From: Prolixibacteraceae bacterium
GTDB taxonomy: Bacteria; Bacteroidota; Bacteroidia; Bacteroidales; Prolixibacteraceae
Assembly (NCBI GenBank): GCA_025355875.1
Contig: JANXYV010000169.1
Span: 1 to 35,827, forward strand
Length of the DNA: 35,827 nt
Direction: 5' to 3'
Translations under genes and position numbers: made by a program
Shown here: positions 16,745 through 24,775 of the stretch, piece by piece
Numbering within the stretch: the first letter of the stretch is position 1
Layout of the letters: every line of letters begins with the position of its first letter
Notes under the pieces: model-generated
Told to the model about the DNA's origin: nothing
Databases searched by the model: none
What the model saw: only the letters and a program-made list of their open reading frames with translations

Positions 16745-17338
16745 ATGCGATTTTTACTAACCATAGTGTTTGTGTTTGCTGTGTTTCTGAGTATTGCGCA
16801 ACCTTCCGGAAAGATCCAGGTTTCAGGAACTGTGGTGGATGTTGACTCGTTCCCGGTACAAGGAGCTGCCATTATCAATGTGAAAACCGGAAAATTAATC
16901 CATACGGATAAAGACGGTCACTTTATGGCCGAATTCTCAGAAAAAGATTCTCTGTTGATTTATCATATCGCTTACAAGAAGCAATTTATTAACAGCACTG
17001 ATCCCCGGAAAAAATTCGTAATGGAGCCTGAAGTTCATGAATTAAAGCAAGTTAATGTAACTGATAAAGGTAAGTCAGGAAATAAAAATCTGGATAGTAT
17101 GATGATTTCTGCCAGTCAGCTCGCACAAAAGAAAAAGCTTACCGGATACGATGAGAAATCGCAGCTGGATTATTTCGTCGACCAGAATGGCTCACACAAC
17201 AAGGGATTCAGCCCCTATTTCGGACCAAGTTTTGGAATTCCGTTTGGGAAAAGCCTGGAAAATGTTTTAAAGCGCGAAGAAAGGCGCCAGCGAAAGGAAA
17301 TGACTTCGCATTATCATTTGGTCGAATCCAAAAAGTAA
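16745..17338 (+). CDS. Secreted CarboxypepD-regulatory-like domain protein, 197 aa
   Basis: A signal peptide (residues 1-18, ending SIAQ) precedes a carboxypeptidase-regulatory-like beta-sandwich: GKIQVSGTVVDVDSFPVQGAAIINVKTGKLIHTDKDGHF. This is the same small domain found at the N terminus of SusC-like TonB receptors, but here it stands alone. The MEPEVHELKQVNVTDK segment at about 97-112 resembles the strand after the domain in receptors. The C-terminal half is hydrophilic and ends in a basic tail (REERRQRKEMTSHYH). Function is unknown. It is not followed by a receptor, because a terminator lies 12 bases after the stop, so it is a complete stand-alone gene. Confidence 0.78.
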   Translation: MRFLLTIVFVFAVFLSIAQPSGKIQVSGTVVDVDSFPVQGAAIINVKTGKLIHTDKDGHFMAEFSEKDSLLIYHIAYKKQFINSTDPRKKFVMEPEVHELKQVNVTDKGKSGNKNLDSMMISASQLAQKKKLTGYDEKSQLDYFVDQNGSHNKGFSPYFGPSFGIPFGKSLENVLKREERRQRKEMTSHYHLVESKK

Positions 17339-17350
17339 AAAGGAAATAGG

Positions 17351-17390
17351 AAAACTGGTCAGCATTCTTTTATACTGACCAGTTTTTTTT
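17351..17390. terminator. Bidirectional terminator between the 16745 gene and glmM
   Basis: AAAACTGGTCAG (17351-17362) pairs with CTGACCAGTTTT (17375-17386) and is followed by a T-run on the plus strand. A-richness on the left supplies Ts for the minus strand, so it can end both convergent genes. Confidence 0.9.
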
Positions 17391-17394
17391 GTTT

Positions 17395-18780
17395 TCAGGC
17401 GATCAATGAACGAATATCCTGAATAATGGCTTGGGCCAGTTGCTCCGCTTCAATCAACGACGGAGCTTCGGCATAAATCCGGATAATCGCTTCGGTGTTC
17501 GATTTCCGGAGATGAACCCATCGATCGGCAAAGTCAATTTTAACTCCGTCAATGTCAGTCACCTGTTCGTGCAGGTATTTTTCCTTCATTTTGTTCAAAA
17601 TGCCATCCACATCAATTTCAGTGGTCAGTTCAATTTTATTTTTGGAAATGAAATAATTGGGATACGTTTTCCGGAGTTCCGAACATTTCATCCCCGATTT
17701 GGCCAGCAAAGTGAGGAAAAGTGCGATTCCAACCAGCGAATCGCGACCGTAATGAGAGGCCGGATATATGATTCCACCGTTTCCTTCGCCGCCAATTACT
17801 GCATGGGTTGCTTTCATTTTGGCCACCACATTTACCTCTCCAACAGCAGCAGCAGAGTATGTTCCACCATGTTTTTCAGTAATATCGCGCAAAGCCCGTG
17901 ATGATGAAAGGTTGGAAACCGTATTTCCCGGAGCTTGGCTCAGCACATAATCGGCAATCGACACCAGCGAATATTCTTCGTTAAACATGGATCCGTCTTC
18001 ACTGATAATGGCCAGCCTGTCGACATCCGGATCGACCACAAAGCCAACGTCGACCGAATTTTCGCGGATGATTTCAGCGGTATCGATAAGGTTCTCCGGA
18101 AGTGGCTCCGGAACGTGTGCAAATTGGCCGGTCGCTTCGCAGTTGATTTCAACAATCTCATCAACGCCCAAGGCTTTCAGCAAGGCAGGAATAACAACTC
18201 CGCCTACTGAATTTACAGCGTCGATAGCAACTCTGAATCCGGCGCTCCGGATGGCATTCACATCAACCAAATCCAGATCAAGTACCTGCTGAATATGAAT
18301 ATCGGCATAATCTTTTTCGAAAACTTCGCCCAGATCATCCACGTCGGCAAAACTGTATGATTCGTTTTCGGCAATTTCAAGAACCAAAGCACCTTCGGCT
18401 GCATTCAGGAATTCACCGTCCTGATTGAGCAGTTTCAGTGCATTCCACTGTTTTGGATTGTGACTTGCCGTCAGGATAATTCCTCCCTGAGCAGATTCTT
18501 CTTTCACCGCAATTTCAGTTGTCGGGGTGGTTGCCATACCTAAATCGACCACCATGCAACCCATTCCTGAAAGCGTTGCCACCACAAGCGATTGAACCAT
18601 TGGACCTGAAATACGGGCATCGCGGCCAACCACAATCGTGATGGTTTGTCCCGGATGTTGCTGTTTCACCCATTCAGCATAGGCAGCTGTATATTTTACC
18701 ACATCAAGTGGACTTAATCCTTCACCTGGCTTTCCGCCAATTGTTCCGCGAATACCTGATATTGATTTAATTAAAGTCAT
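17395..18780 (-). CDS. glmM: Phosphoglucosamine mutase, 461 aa
   Basis: Phosphohexomutase of the cytoplasm. GlmM converts glucosamine-6-P to glucosamine-1-P for UDP-GlcNAc and peptidoglycan/LPS synthesis. The substrate loop GRDARISG is at residues 52-59. The catalytic phosphoserine is Ser106 in GIILTASHNPKQWNALK. The metal site is DPDVDRLAI, and the sugar-binding GGEGNGG follows. The C-terminal RKSNTEAIIRIYAEA is the phosphate-binding loop. The start is MTLIKSISGIRGTIGG at 18780, the usual family N terminus. A longer frame reaches an ATG at 18828, but that overlaps the probable -7 box and adds an unrelated MPEHSSEVNQ leader. Phosphomannomutase activity cannot be ruled out. Confidence 0.9.
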   Translation of the reverse strand: MTLIKSISGIRGTIGGKPGEGLSPLDVVKYTAAYAEWVKQQHPGQTITIVVGRDARISGPMVQSLVVATLSGMGCMVVDLGMATTPTTEIAVKEESAQGGIILTASHNPKQWNALKLLNQDGEFLNAAEGALVLEIAENESYSFADVDDLGEVFEKDYADIHIQQVLDLDLVDVNAIRSAGFRVAIDAVNSVGGVVIPALLKALGVDEIVEINCEATGQFAHVPEPLPENLIDTAEIIRENSVDVGFVVDPDVDRLAIISEDGSMFNEEYSLVSIADYVLSQAPGNTVSNLSSSRALRDITEKHGGTYSAAAVGEVNVVAKMKATHAVIGGEGNGGIIYPASHYGRDSLVGIALFLTLLAKSGMKCSELRKTYPNYFISKNKIELTTEIDVDGILNKMKEKYLHEQVTDIDGVKIDFADRWVHLRKSNTEAIIRIYAEAPSLIEAEQLAQAIIQDIRSLIA

Positions 18781-18825
18781 ACTATTTTCGTTTCTGGATT
18801 GATTAACTTCAGATGAATGTTCTGG

Positions 18826-18833
18826 CAAAGATA
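18826..18833 (-). promoter_or_regulatory. -7 element of glmM
   Basis: Minus-strand TATCTTTG matches TAnnTTTG and lies 46 bases upstream of the ATG at 18780. It overlaps the alternative upstream ATG at 18828, which argues against that start. Confidence 0.45.
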
Positions 18834-19027
18834 AGGAGTTCGGTATCGAAAATTATCCTGAAATGAAAATATTGGCCACATATGATAGAAATAAACAGGA
18901 GCCATTTTTCAAAATCTTTGCAGACCTGTAAAATTTAATTCAAAAGTATTTATTAAAACTTTGATTTGCTTCAGCTATTGTCGAAATTCAAACCCGATCC
19001 ATAAACCAAATAAAAAGATATAACATC

Positions 19028-21472
19028 ATGAATTTTAAAAGACTAACAATAATATTTATCACGATTTTTCTCGATTTCTCATTGGTTATTTTGCAGGCAA
19101 ACGGTCAAAATTTGAAAGAAATTGAGGCCAGTCGGGTTTCGTTGCCAAACGGATGGAAACTTTCGCCTGTTGGTAAAATGCTGCCAGTTGGCGATCTGCC
19201 TTTGAATATTGCAGTAGCGCCTTCAGGTAAAATGCTGGCAGTAACCAATAACGGACAAAGCGATCAAAGCATTCATCTGATCGATCCGGAGAAAATGCAG
19301 GTACTCGATTCTGTAGTCACGGCAAAAAGCTGGCTGGGCCTGACATTCTCAAAAGATGGCAAATACCTTTATGCTTCCGGAGGAAATGACAACTGGATCA
19401 TGAGGTATCAGATAAAAAACAAGAAACTGGGTTCTTACGACACTTTGGTTATTGGTAAACCCTGGCCTGAAAAAATTTCAATTGCCGGCATAGCTGTTGA
19501 CGACAATCAGCATAGGTTGTATGCGGTTACCAAAGAAAATAATTCGTTGTATACCTTCGACCTGAAAGCGAAAAAAGTTACAAATAAATTTGAACTGGGC
19601 GGCGAAGGATATACCTGTTTACTGTCGGACGATGGTAAGTTTCTCTACATCACCTGCTGGGGCTGCGATAAAGTGATATTGTTCGACACGCAAAAACAGC
19701 AGATCACAGGCAGTATCCCGGTTGGGGATAATCCCAACGACCTATGCCAGACTCGAAACGGAAAATACCTTTTTGTAGCCAACGCGAACGACAATTCGGT
19801 TTCGGTTATTTCGCTGGAACAAAAAGGAGTCGTCGAAATCTTGAATTCCGCTCTCTATCCCAATTCTCCTTCAGGATCGACCACAAACAGTGTCGCTCTG
19901 AGTGAAGATGACAAAACCTTGTACATCGCCAATGCCGACAACAATTGCCTGGCTGTTTTCGATGTGAGCCATCCAGGAAAAAGTTTCAGCAAAGGTTTTA
20001 TCCCGACTGGATGGTACCCAACCTGTGTGCGTGTTGTCAAAAACACCATTTTTGTGGCCAATGGAAAGGGACTGACTTCCAAAGCCAATCCGAATGGCCC
20101 CAGCCCGGTAAGCAAAAAAGTAACTTCAGCTCATCATGCTGAAGCTAACAAGGGGAAAGTGCAATACATTGGCGGACTTTTCAGAGGAACTTTGCAATCC
20201 ATTCAACAACCGAACGACAATCAGCTTGGCCTCTTTTCGCAGGCAGTGTACAACAATACTCCATACAACAAGGGAGAAGAAATGCTTTCGAAAGGCGAAG
20301 ACGGTAATCCTATTCCATCGCGGGTTGGCGAACCCTCGCCCATTAAATATGTCTTTTACATCATCAAGGAAAACCGAACCTACGATCAGGTTCTGGGCGA
20401 TATTCCGGAGGGAAACGGTGATTCAACACTGGTGCTTTTCGGGAAAAATGTCACTCCAAATCTTCACGCCTTGGCAAAGCAATTTGTACTGCTCGATAAT
20501 TTTTATGTCGATGGAGAAGTAAGTGCTGATGGCCATAATTGGACGATGGGTGCCTACGCCACCGATTATCTGGAAAAGAACTGGCCAACGAGTTACGGGG
20601 TACGTGGCGGATTTTATCCGGGAGAAGGATCGCGTGAAATATCGAATAACAAGAATGGATTTTTGTGGGATTTTTGTAAACGTTACGGCGTGAGTTACCG
20701 AAGTTACGGAGAGTTTATTTCTGATTCGAAGCCAAATATTCCGGTGTTGAAAGATCATTTCTGCTCCTCTTATATCGGATGGGATTTGTCGGTTCGCGAT
20801 ACCATTCGCTTCTACCAGTGGAAACGCGATTTTGAATCTTTGCTTGCTGCCGGAAATGTTCCTCAGTTGAATACCCTGCGTTTCGGGAATGATCATACCG
20901 AAGGATTGAGGGTTGGCAGCCCCACTCCACTTGCATTTGCAGCCGATAACGATCTGGCCTGCGGTCTTTTTGTTGAGTACCTGAGCAAATCTTCCATATG
21001 GAAGGAAAGTGTGGTCATTATCGTAGAAGATGACGCGCAAAATGGTCCTGACCATGTGGATGCCCACCGATCAACAACTTATGTTGCCGGTGGCTTTGTG
21101 AAGCAAGGTTTTGTAGACCATACCATGTATTCGACCTCTTCTGCTCTACGAACCATTGAATTGATCCTTGGACTGCCACCGATGAGCCAGTATGATGCCG
21201 CTGCCGAACCGATGTGGCGGTGTTTTGACAAGGCAGCTACCCATCCATCATTTAAATCAACTCCAAATCTGGTTGATTTAAACCTGAAAAATATGGATGA
21301 AAATAAAATGTCCAGACTAAGTGAAGGATTTGATTTCAGGCAGGAAGACCGGATTCCGGATGCGCAATTTAATGAAGTGGTCTGGGCTGCGATACACGGA
21401 ATGAATAGCAAATGCCCGGCACCGGTTCATGCAGCATTCTTCACCAATCAGAAAGAAGATGATGATGACTGA
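19028..21472 (+). CDS. Bifunctional YncE-like beta-propeller / phosphoesterase (alkaline phosphatase-like), 814 aa
   Basis: A signal peptide (to about residue 26, QANGQ) directs it to the periplasm or surface. Residues of about 45-345 are a YncE-type propeller, with repeats such as LYASGGNDNWIMRY, LYITCWGCDKVILFDTQ, LFVANANDNSVSVISL and LYIANADNNCLAVFD. From about 437 the phosphoesterase domain begins (YVFYIIKENRTYDQVLGD; FVLLDNFYVDGEVSADGHNWT near 488), with VIIVEDDAQNGPDHVDAHRS near 660. The NRT and DGHNWT/DHVDAHR segments supply metal ligands in the phospholipase C/phosphatase superfamily. It ends in an acidic EDDDD tail. The substrate is unknown. No T9SS tail is present. The gene is followed by a strong shared terminator. 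Confidence 0.86.
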   Translation: MNFKRLTIIFITIFLDFSLVILQANGQNLKEIEASRVSLPNGWKLSPVGKMLPVGDLPLNIAVAPSGKMLAVTNNGQSDQSIHLIDPEKMQVLDSVVTAKSWLGLTFSKDGKYLYASGGNDNWIMRYQIKNKKLGSYDTLVIGKPWPEKISIAGIAVDDNQHRLYAVTKENNSLYTFDLKAKKVTNKFELGGEGYTCLLSDDGKFLYITCWGCDKVILFDTQKQQITGSIPVGDNPNDLCQTRNGKYLFVANANDNSVSVISLEQKGVVEILNSALYPNSPSGSTTNSVALSEDDKTLYIANADNNCLAVFDVSHPGKSFSKGFIPTGWYPTCVRVVKNTIFVANGKGLTSKANPNGPSPVSKKVTSAHHAEANKGKVQYIGGLFRGTLQSIQQPNDNQLGLFSQAVYNNTPYNKGEEMLSKGEDGNPIPSRVGEPSPIKYVFYIIKENRTYDQVLGDIPEGNGDSTLVLFGKNVTPNLHALAKQFVLLDNFYVDGEVSADGHNWTMGAYATDYLEKNWPTSYGVRGGFYPGEGSREISNNKNGFLWDFCKRYGVSYRSYGEFISDSKPNIPVLKDHFCSSYIGWDLSVRDTIRFYQWKRDFESLLAAGNVPQLNTLRFGNDHTEGLRVGSPTPLAFAADNDLACGLFVEYLSKSSIWKESVVIIVEDDAQNGPDHVDAHRSTTYVAGGFVKQGFVDHTMYSTSSALRTIELILGLPPMSQYDAAAEPMWRCFDKAATHPSFKSTPNLVDLNLKNMDENKMSRLSEGFDFRQEDRIPDAQFNEVVWAAIHGMNSKCPAPVHAAFFTNQKEDDDD

Positions 21473-21480
21473 ACAATTAA

Positions 21481-21530
21481 GGAAAAAGGAAAGAGGAAAA
21501 ATCATGATCATTTTCCTCTTTCCTTTTTCC
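21481..21530. terminator. Bidirectional terminator with perfect 20-bp purine/pyrimidine arms
   Basis: GGAAAAAGGAAAGAGGAAAA (21481-21500) and its exact reverse complement (21511-21530) bracket a ten-base centre, ATCATGATCA. It sits between the convergent phosphoesterase and valS genes. One arm is pure purine and the other pure pyrimidine. Confidence 0.85.
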
Positions 21531-21540
21531 TATTTTCTTA

Positions 21541-24500
21541 TTATTTCAATCCTGAAATCTGTTCTTCCAACACTTTGATTTTGGCTTCGGCATCAGCTTG
21601 TTTGGCGCGTTCAATAGCAACTACGGCTTCGGGAGCGCTGCTAACAAAACGTTCGTTGCTCAGTTTCTTGATCACCGAATTAAGGAAGCCAGTGGTATAA
21701 TCCAGTTCTGCCTGAAGTTTTTTCAGTTCTTCCTTCACGTCAATGGTTCCGCCCATCGGCACAAAAAAAGTTGTCGATTTAACCAAAAATGATGCAGCCA
21801 GTTTTACTTCTTCAGAAACCTGATTCAAGGCTGAAAGGTTACCCATTTTTAACAATACAGAATTAAATTCAGGAGCAAAACCTTTGTCTCCAACCATTAC
21901 AGACAGTTCGAGCTGATCTTTTTGTGGAATATTGTTTTTGGTCCGGATGGTTCGGATTCCAGCGATGGCTTCTTTAACTTCTTCAAATTGAGCGATCATA
22001 GTTTCGTCGTAACCGGTTGATTTTGGCCATGAACTGATCATGATGCTGTCGCCTTGCTTGCGTTCTTTCAGCAACTGCCATATTTCTTCGCTCACAAACG
22101 GCATAAACGGATGCGAAAAGCGCAATACTTCGTCAAAAATATCAATCAGTTCGTCGTAAGTTTTTCCATCGATGGGCTGCTGGTAGGCGGGTTTCACCAT
22201 TTCGAGCAACCATCCCGAAAACTCGTCGCGGATGGTGGTGTACACACTCATCAAGGCATCCGAAATGCGGAATTTATCGAAGTGATCGTCGGTCTGCTCT
22301 ACAATCTGGCTGAATTTTTCCCGGAACCAGCTAATAGCCAATTTCGAATGTTCGGGCTGCGGAATTTTGTTGCTCACTTCCCATCCATTCACTAAACGGA
22401 AGGAGTTCCAGATTTTGGTCACGAAACCGGCGCCTTGTTGCGGAAGGCTTTCGTCGAACAGCAAATCGCCACCGGCAGGAGAGCAAAGCAACATTCCCAC
22501 ACGTACGCCATCAGCGCCGTATGTGGCAATCAGATCAAGCGGATCGGGCGAATTACCAAGCGATTTCGACATTTTGCGTCGCTGTTTGTCGCGAACCATT
22601 CCGGTGAAATAGACATTTTTAAAAGGGAACTGTTGGCGATATTCGTATCCGGTAATGATCATCCGGGCTACCCAGAAGAAAATAATATCCGGAGCCGTAA
22701 CCAGATCGTTGGTAGGGTAATAGTAGTTGATTTCGGCGTTATCCGGATTACTTATTCCGTCGAAAACCGAGATTGGCCATAACCAACTGGAGAACCAGGT
22801 ATCGAGCACATCTTCATCCTGGGAAAGAGAAAAGGAGCCTCCCCTATCCCCTCCCAAGGAGGGGAACTTTGCAATTGCAAGTTCGCGGGCTTTCTCTTCA
22901 TTCTCGGCAACTACGAAGCCCCAAGTCCCCCCTTCGGGGGGATTTAGGGGGGCTGTGCTCTCTATATACCAAACCGGAATCCGGTGTCCCCACCACAACT
23001 GGCGGCTGATGCACCAGTCTTTGATGTTCTCCATCCAATGACGGTATGTATTTTTGAATTTTGGCGGATAAAACACAATGGTATCGTCCATCACATTCGC
23101 CAATGCCGGTTTAACCAGGTCTTCCATCTTCAGGAACCACTGAGCCGACAATTTTGGCTCAATCGGAACGTGTGTGCGCTCCGAGTATCCAACTTTGTTG
23201 TTGTAATCTTCAACCTTAGCCACATTTCCGGTAGCTTCCAGATCGATCATGATTTTTTCGCGAACAGCAAAACGATCTTCGCCAATGTACATTCCGGCAG
23301 CTTCACTCAAGGTTCCGTCTTCGTTGAAAATATCGATGCTCGGCAGATTGAAACGCAATCCGATTTGATAATCGTTCACGTCGTGAGCCGGGGTGATTTT
23401 CAGACAACCGGTACCAAATTCCATATCTACATATTCATCTTCAATAATCGGAATGGAACGGTTGATCAGTGGAACCAGGACCCGTTTTCCTCTCAAATGA
23501 GTGAAACGCGGATCGTTCGGGTTCACGCAAACTGCGGTATCGCCCAAAATGGTTTCAGGACGGGTGGTTGCGATTGTTACAAAAGAAGTCACAGCCCCCT
23601 CAACTCCCCCGGAGGGGGAGCTTTTAAGCGCTTCCTCAATAGATTGTATAACTGGATCAGTGTTCCCTAATACTTCTTCATTTGTAAACCGAATCACTTC
23701 ATAACCAAGGTCTTTCAGAATTTCGGCTTTAATTCTATCCAATTCCTGAATTTTCGGGTCATTGTGATATCCTCCGTCAACTTCAATAACAAGATTTTTT
23801 GAAAGGCAAATAAAATCAACTATAATATCATTAATGATGTGTTGTCTTCTAAATTTCTGCCCTAATTTATTCGCACGCAGCATTTCCCACAGTACACTTT
23901 CAGCTTCAGTTGAGAACTGACGTAATTCTTTTGCATTCTTCTTTAACAGTTCATATTCCGATTTCCTGGCAGTCTTGTAAAGGGGATCTTCTTTCCCACC
24001 TCCGGGGGGACTAAGGGGGGCTTCTTCGATTCTGTATTTCAGATAGTACAATTTCGATTGCATTTCCCTGAAAATTACTTCCTCATCGGAAAGGGCAGTT
24101 TTTGCAGCCGGATCCCAGTTCACCATACGAACTCCGCGATAGATCAGGCCTTTGTCATACAAATCGACAAATGTCTTGATGACCGATTCGCTGCGAACCG
24201 CGTCCATCGTGAATGCGGTACGATCCCAGTCGCAGGATGCGCCCAGTTTTTTTAACTGTTCCAGGATAATTCCGCCATGTTTGTGGGTCCATTCCCAGGC
24301 ATGATTCAGGAATTCTTCCCGGCTCAGATCAAATTTCGAAATTCCTTCATTCTTCAGTTTGTTTACCACGCGTGCCTCGGTGGCAATTGAAGCATGATCG
24401 GTTCCCGGAACCCAGCAGGCATTCTTGCCCAGCATCCTGGCGCGGCGGGTTAAAATATCCTGAATGGTATTGTTGAGCATGTGGCCCATGTGCAACACTC

Positions 24501-24639
24501 CGGTCACGTTTGGCGGCGGAATGACAATGGTATAAGGTTCACGCTCGTCGGGTTCGGAATGGAAAAACTTGTTTCCCATCCAGTATTGATACCATTTATC
24601 TTCAACTTCGGCCGGGTTGTATTTGCTGGGGATTTCCAT
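21541..24639 (-). CDS. valS: Valyl-tRNA synthetase carrying an in-frame DUF559 insertion, 1032 aa
   Basis: Class I synthetase charging tRNA-Val with valine. The HIGH-type motif HMGH is at residues 50-53, KMSKS at 689-693, the editing motif [13 protein letters not shown] at 357-369, TPAHD near 416-420 and [13 protein letters not shown] at 607-619. The C-terminal coiled-coil tRNA-binding arm is at about 960-1030. The protein is well over the usual length of about 880. The surplus lies in three blocks: about 207-350 (DUF559 nuclease domain with Pro/Gly-rich borders), 561-572 ([12 protein letters not shown]) and 593-602 ([10 protein letters not shown]). Each block coincides with a copy of one palindromic repeat. 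The native ValS sequence resumes in frame on both sides, so the gene may still give active enzyme. No inteins: the Cys/His-Asn splice residues are absent. There is one ATG start at 24639. Confidence 0.93.
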   Translation of the reverse strand: MEIPSKYNPAEVEDKWYQYWMGNKFFHSEPDEREPYTIVIPPPNVTGVLHMGHMLNNTIQDILTRRARMLGKNACWVPGTDHASIATEARVVNKLKNEGISKFDLSREEFLNHAWEWTHKHGGIILEQLKKLGASCDWDRTAFTMDAVRSESVIKTFVDLYDKGLIYRGVRMVNWDPAAKTALSDEEVIFREMQSKLYYLKYRIEEAPLSPPGGGKEDPLYKTARKSEYELLKKNAKELRQFSTEAESVLWEMLRANKLGQKFRRQHIINDIIVDFICLSKNLVIEVDGGYHNDPKIQELDRIKAEILKDLGYEVIRFTNEEVLGNTDPVIQSIEEALKSSPSGGVEGAVTSFVTIATTRPETILGDTAVCVNPNDPRFTHLRGKRVLVPLINRSIPIIEDEYVDMEFGTGCLKITPAHDVNDYQIGLRFNLPSIDIFNEDGTLSEAAGMYIGEDRFAVREKIMIDLEATGNVAKVEDYNNKVGYSERTHVPIEPKLSAQWFLKMEDLVKPALANVMDDTIVFYPPKFKNTYRHWMENIKDWCISRQLWWGHRIPVWYIESTAPLNPPEGGTWGFVVAENEEKARELAIAKFPSLGGDRGGSFSLSQDEDVLDTWFSSWLWPISVFDGISNPDNAEINYYYPTNDLVTAPDIIFFWVARMIITGYEYRQQFPFKNVYFTGMVRDKQRRKMSKSLGNSPDPLDLIATYGADGVRVGMLLCSPAGGDLLFDESLPQQGAGFVTKIWNSFRLVNGWEVSNKIPQPEHSKLAISWFREKFSQIVEQTDDHFDKFRISDALMSVYTTIRDEFSGWLLEMVKPAYQQPIDGKTYDELIDIFDEVLRFSHPFMPFVSEEIWQLLKERKQGDSIMISSWPKSTGYDETMIAQFEEVKEAIAGIRTIRTKNNIPQKDQLELSVMVGDKGFAPEFNSVLLKMGNLSALNQVSEEVKLAASFLVKSTTFFVPMGGTIDVKEELKKLQAELDYTTGFLNSVIKKLSNERFVSSAPEAVVAIERAKQADAEAKIKVLEEQISGLK
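22835..22868 (-). repeat. Solo palindromic repeat A inside valS
   Basis: A C/G-rich repeat of about 34 bases: a CCTCCCC block, TAT, a CCCCTCCC block, AA, GGAGGGG and AACT. Read in valS it encodes [10 protein letters not shown] (residues 593-602). It is the same orientation as copy C and inverse to B and D. It is inserted between native ...ELAIAKF and FSLSQDED.... Confidence 0.8.
22924..22954 (-). repeat. Solo palindromic repeat B inside valS
   Basis: The cleanest copy, 31 bases. On the plus strand AGTCCCCCC, TTC and GGGGGG form a hairpin, followed by ATTTA and GGGGGGCT. In valS it is read [10 protein letters not shown] (residues 563-572), the same frame and almost the same peptide as copy D (APLSPPGGG). 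It lies between native ...WYIE and [10 protein letters not shown].... Confidence 0.82.
23593..23622 (-). repeat. Palindromic repeat C, downstream end of the DUF559 element
   Basis: AGCCCCCTCAACTCCCCC is followed by GGAGGGGGAGCT, with a hairpin CTCCCCC/GGGGGAG. In valS it is read [10 protein letters not shown] (residues 340-349). It is inverted relative to D. Confidence 0.8.
23623..23976 (-). other. DUF559 (Vsr-like PD-(D/E)XK clan) endonuclease domain within ValS residues 222-339
   Basis: The domain starts [21 protein letters not shown] and includes [13 protein letters not shown] (241-254), KFRRQH (262-267), IVDFIC (273-278), [10 protein letters not shown] (284-293) and [14 protein letters not shown] (311-324). 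These follow the DUF559 family pattern with nothing missing. Asp275, Glu286, Asp288 and His292 are the candidate metal/catalytic residues by comparison with Vsr-type nucleases, so the nuclease could be active. Function in this setting is unknown. Confidence 0.85.
23995..24022 (-). repeat. Palindromic repeat D, upstream end of the DUF559 element
   Basis: In the valS sense direction it runs AGCCCCCC, TTAGT, CCCCCC, GGAGG, TGGG and encodes APLSPPGGG (residues 207-215). It pairs with repeat C as an inverted terminal repeat. It is inserted just after native KYRIEE. Confidence 0.82.
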
Positions 24640-24669
24640 GATCTTTCAATAAGCTTTAAAACGAAGCTG

Positions 24670-24677
24670 CAAAAATA
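24670..24677 (-). promoter_or_regulatory. -7 element of valS
   Basis: Minus-strand TATTTTTG lies 30 bases upstream of the valS ATG and fits TAnnTTTG. The -33 region holds only a weak TTCG at 24697-24700. Confidence 0.45.
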
Positions 24678-24721
24678 GGAAAATTAGTTTGGTGGCCGAA
24701 TAAAACCTTCAGTGGATAATG

Positions 24722-24752
24722 AAAAAAGGCCGGGAGTGAATTTCCCAGCCTT
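24722..24752 (-). terminator. Terminator of alanine dehydrogenase gene
   Basis: Read on the minus strand, AAGGCTGGGA pairs with TCCCGGCCTT (one mismatch), followed by a T-run. It lies 24 bases beyond the ald stop. Confidence 0.82.
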
Positions 24753-24775
24753 CTGAAAAGAATATTTTCTGCGGA

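Larger units (their letters stand above)
23593..24022 (-). mobile_element. DUF559 nuclease-bearing element inserted in valS
   Basis: The unit of about 430 bases runs between repeat C and repeat D, which are inverted copies of one another and serve as its ends. Inside is one DUF559 coding domain, about 118 codons (23623-23976), in frame with valS. Codons inside are visibly more AT-rich than the surrounding valS, as expected for acquired DNA. Its only in-frame ATG (residue 253) falls after conserved N-terminal motifs, so the domain is apparently translated only as part of ValS. Target-site duplication is not obvious. Confidence 0.75.

Noticed and set aside
18781-18828. Longer GlmM start at the ATG at 18828
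   Set aside because: Adds a leader absent from the family and overlaps the probable -7 box; MTLIKSISGIRG at 18780 is the usual N terminus.
22835-22954. Repeats A and B as terminal repeats of one small degraded DUF559 element
   Set aside because: The residues between them ([19 protein letters not shown]) are what ValS normally has here, so A and B look like two separate insertions in native sequence.
22984-23670. Long open frame on the plus strand opposite valS (about 228 codons)
   Set aside because: Shadow of valS; no family resemblance and it crosses the palindromic repeat.
23593-24022. Intein in ValS
   Set aside because: No N-terminal Cys/Ser splice residue or C-terminal His-Asn motif at the borders, and the insert is a DUF559 domain, not a Hint domain.
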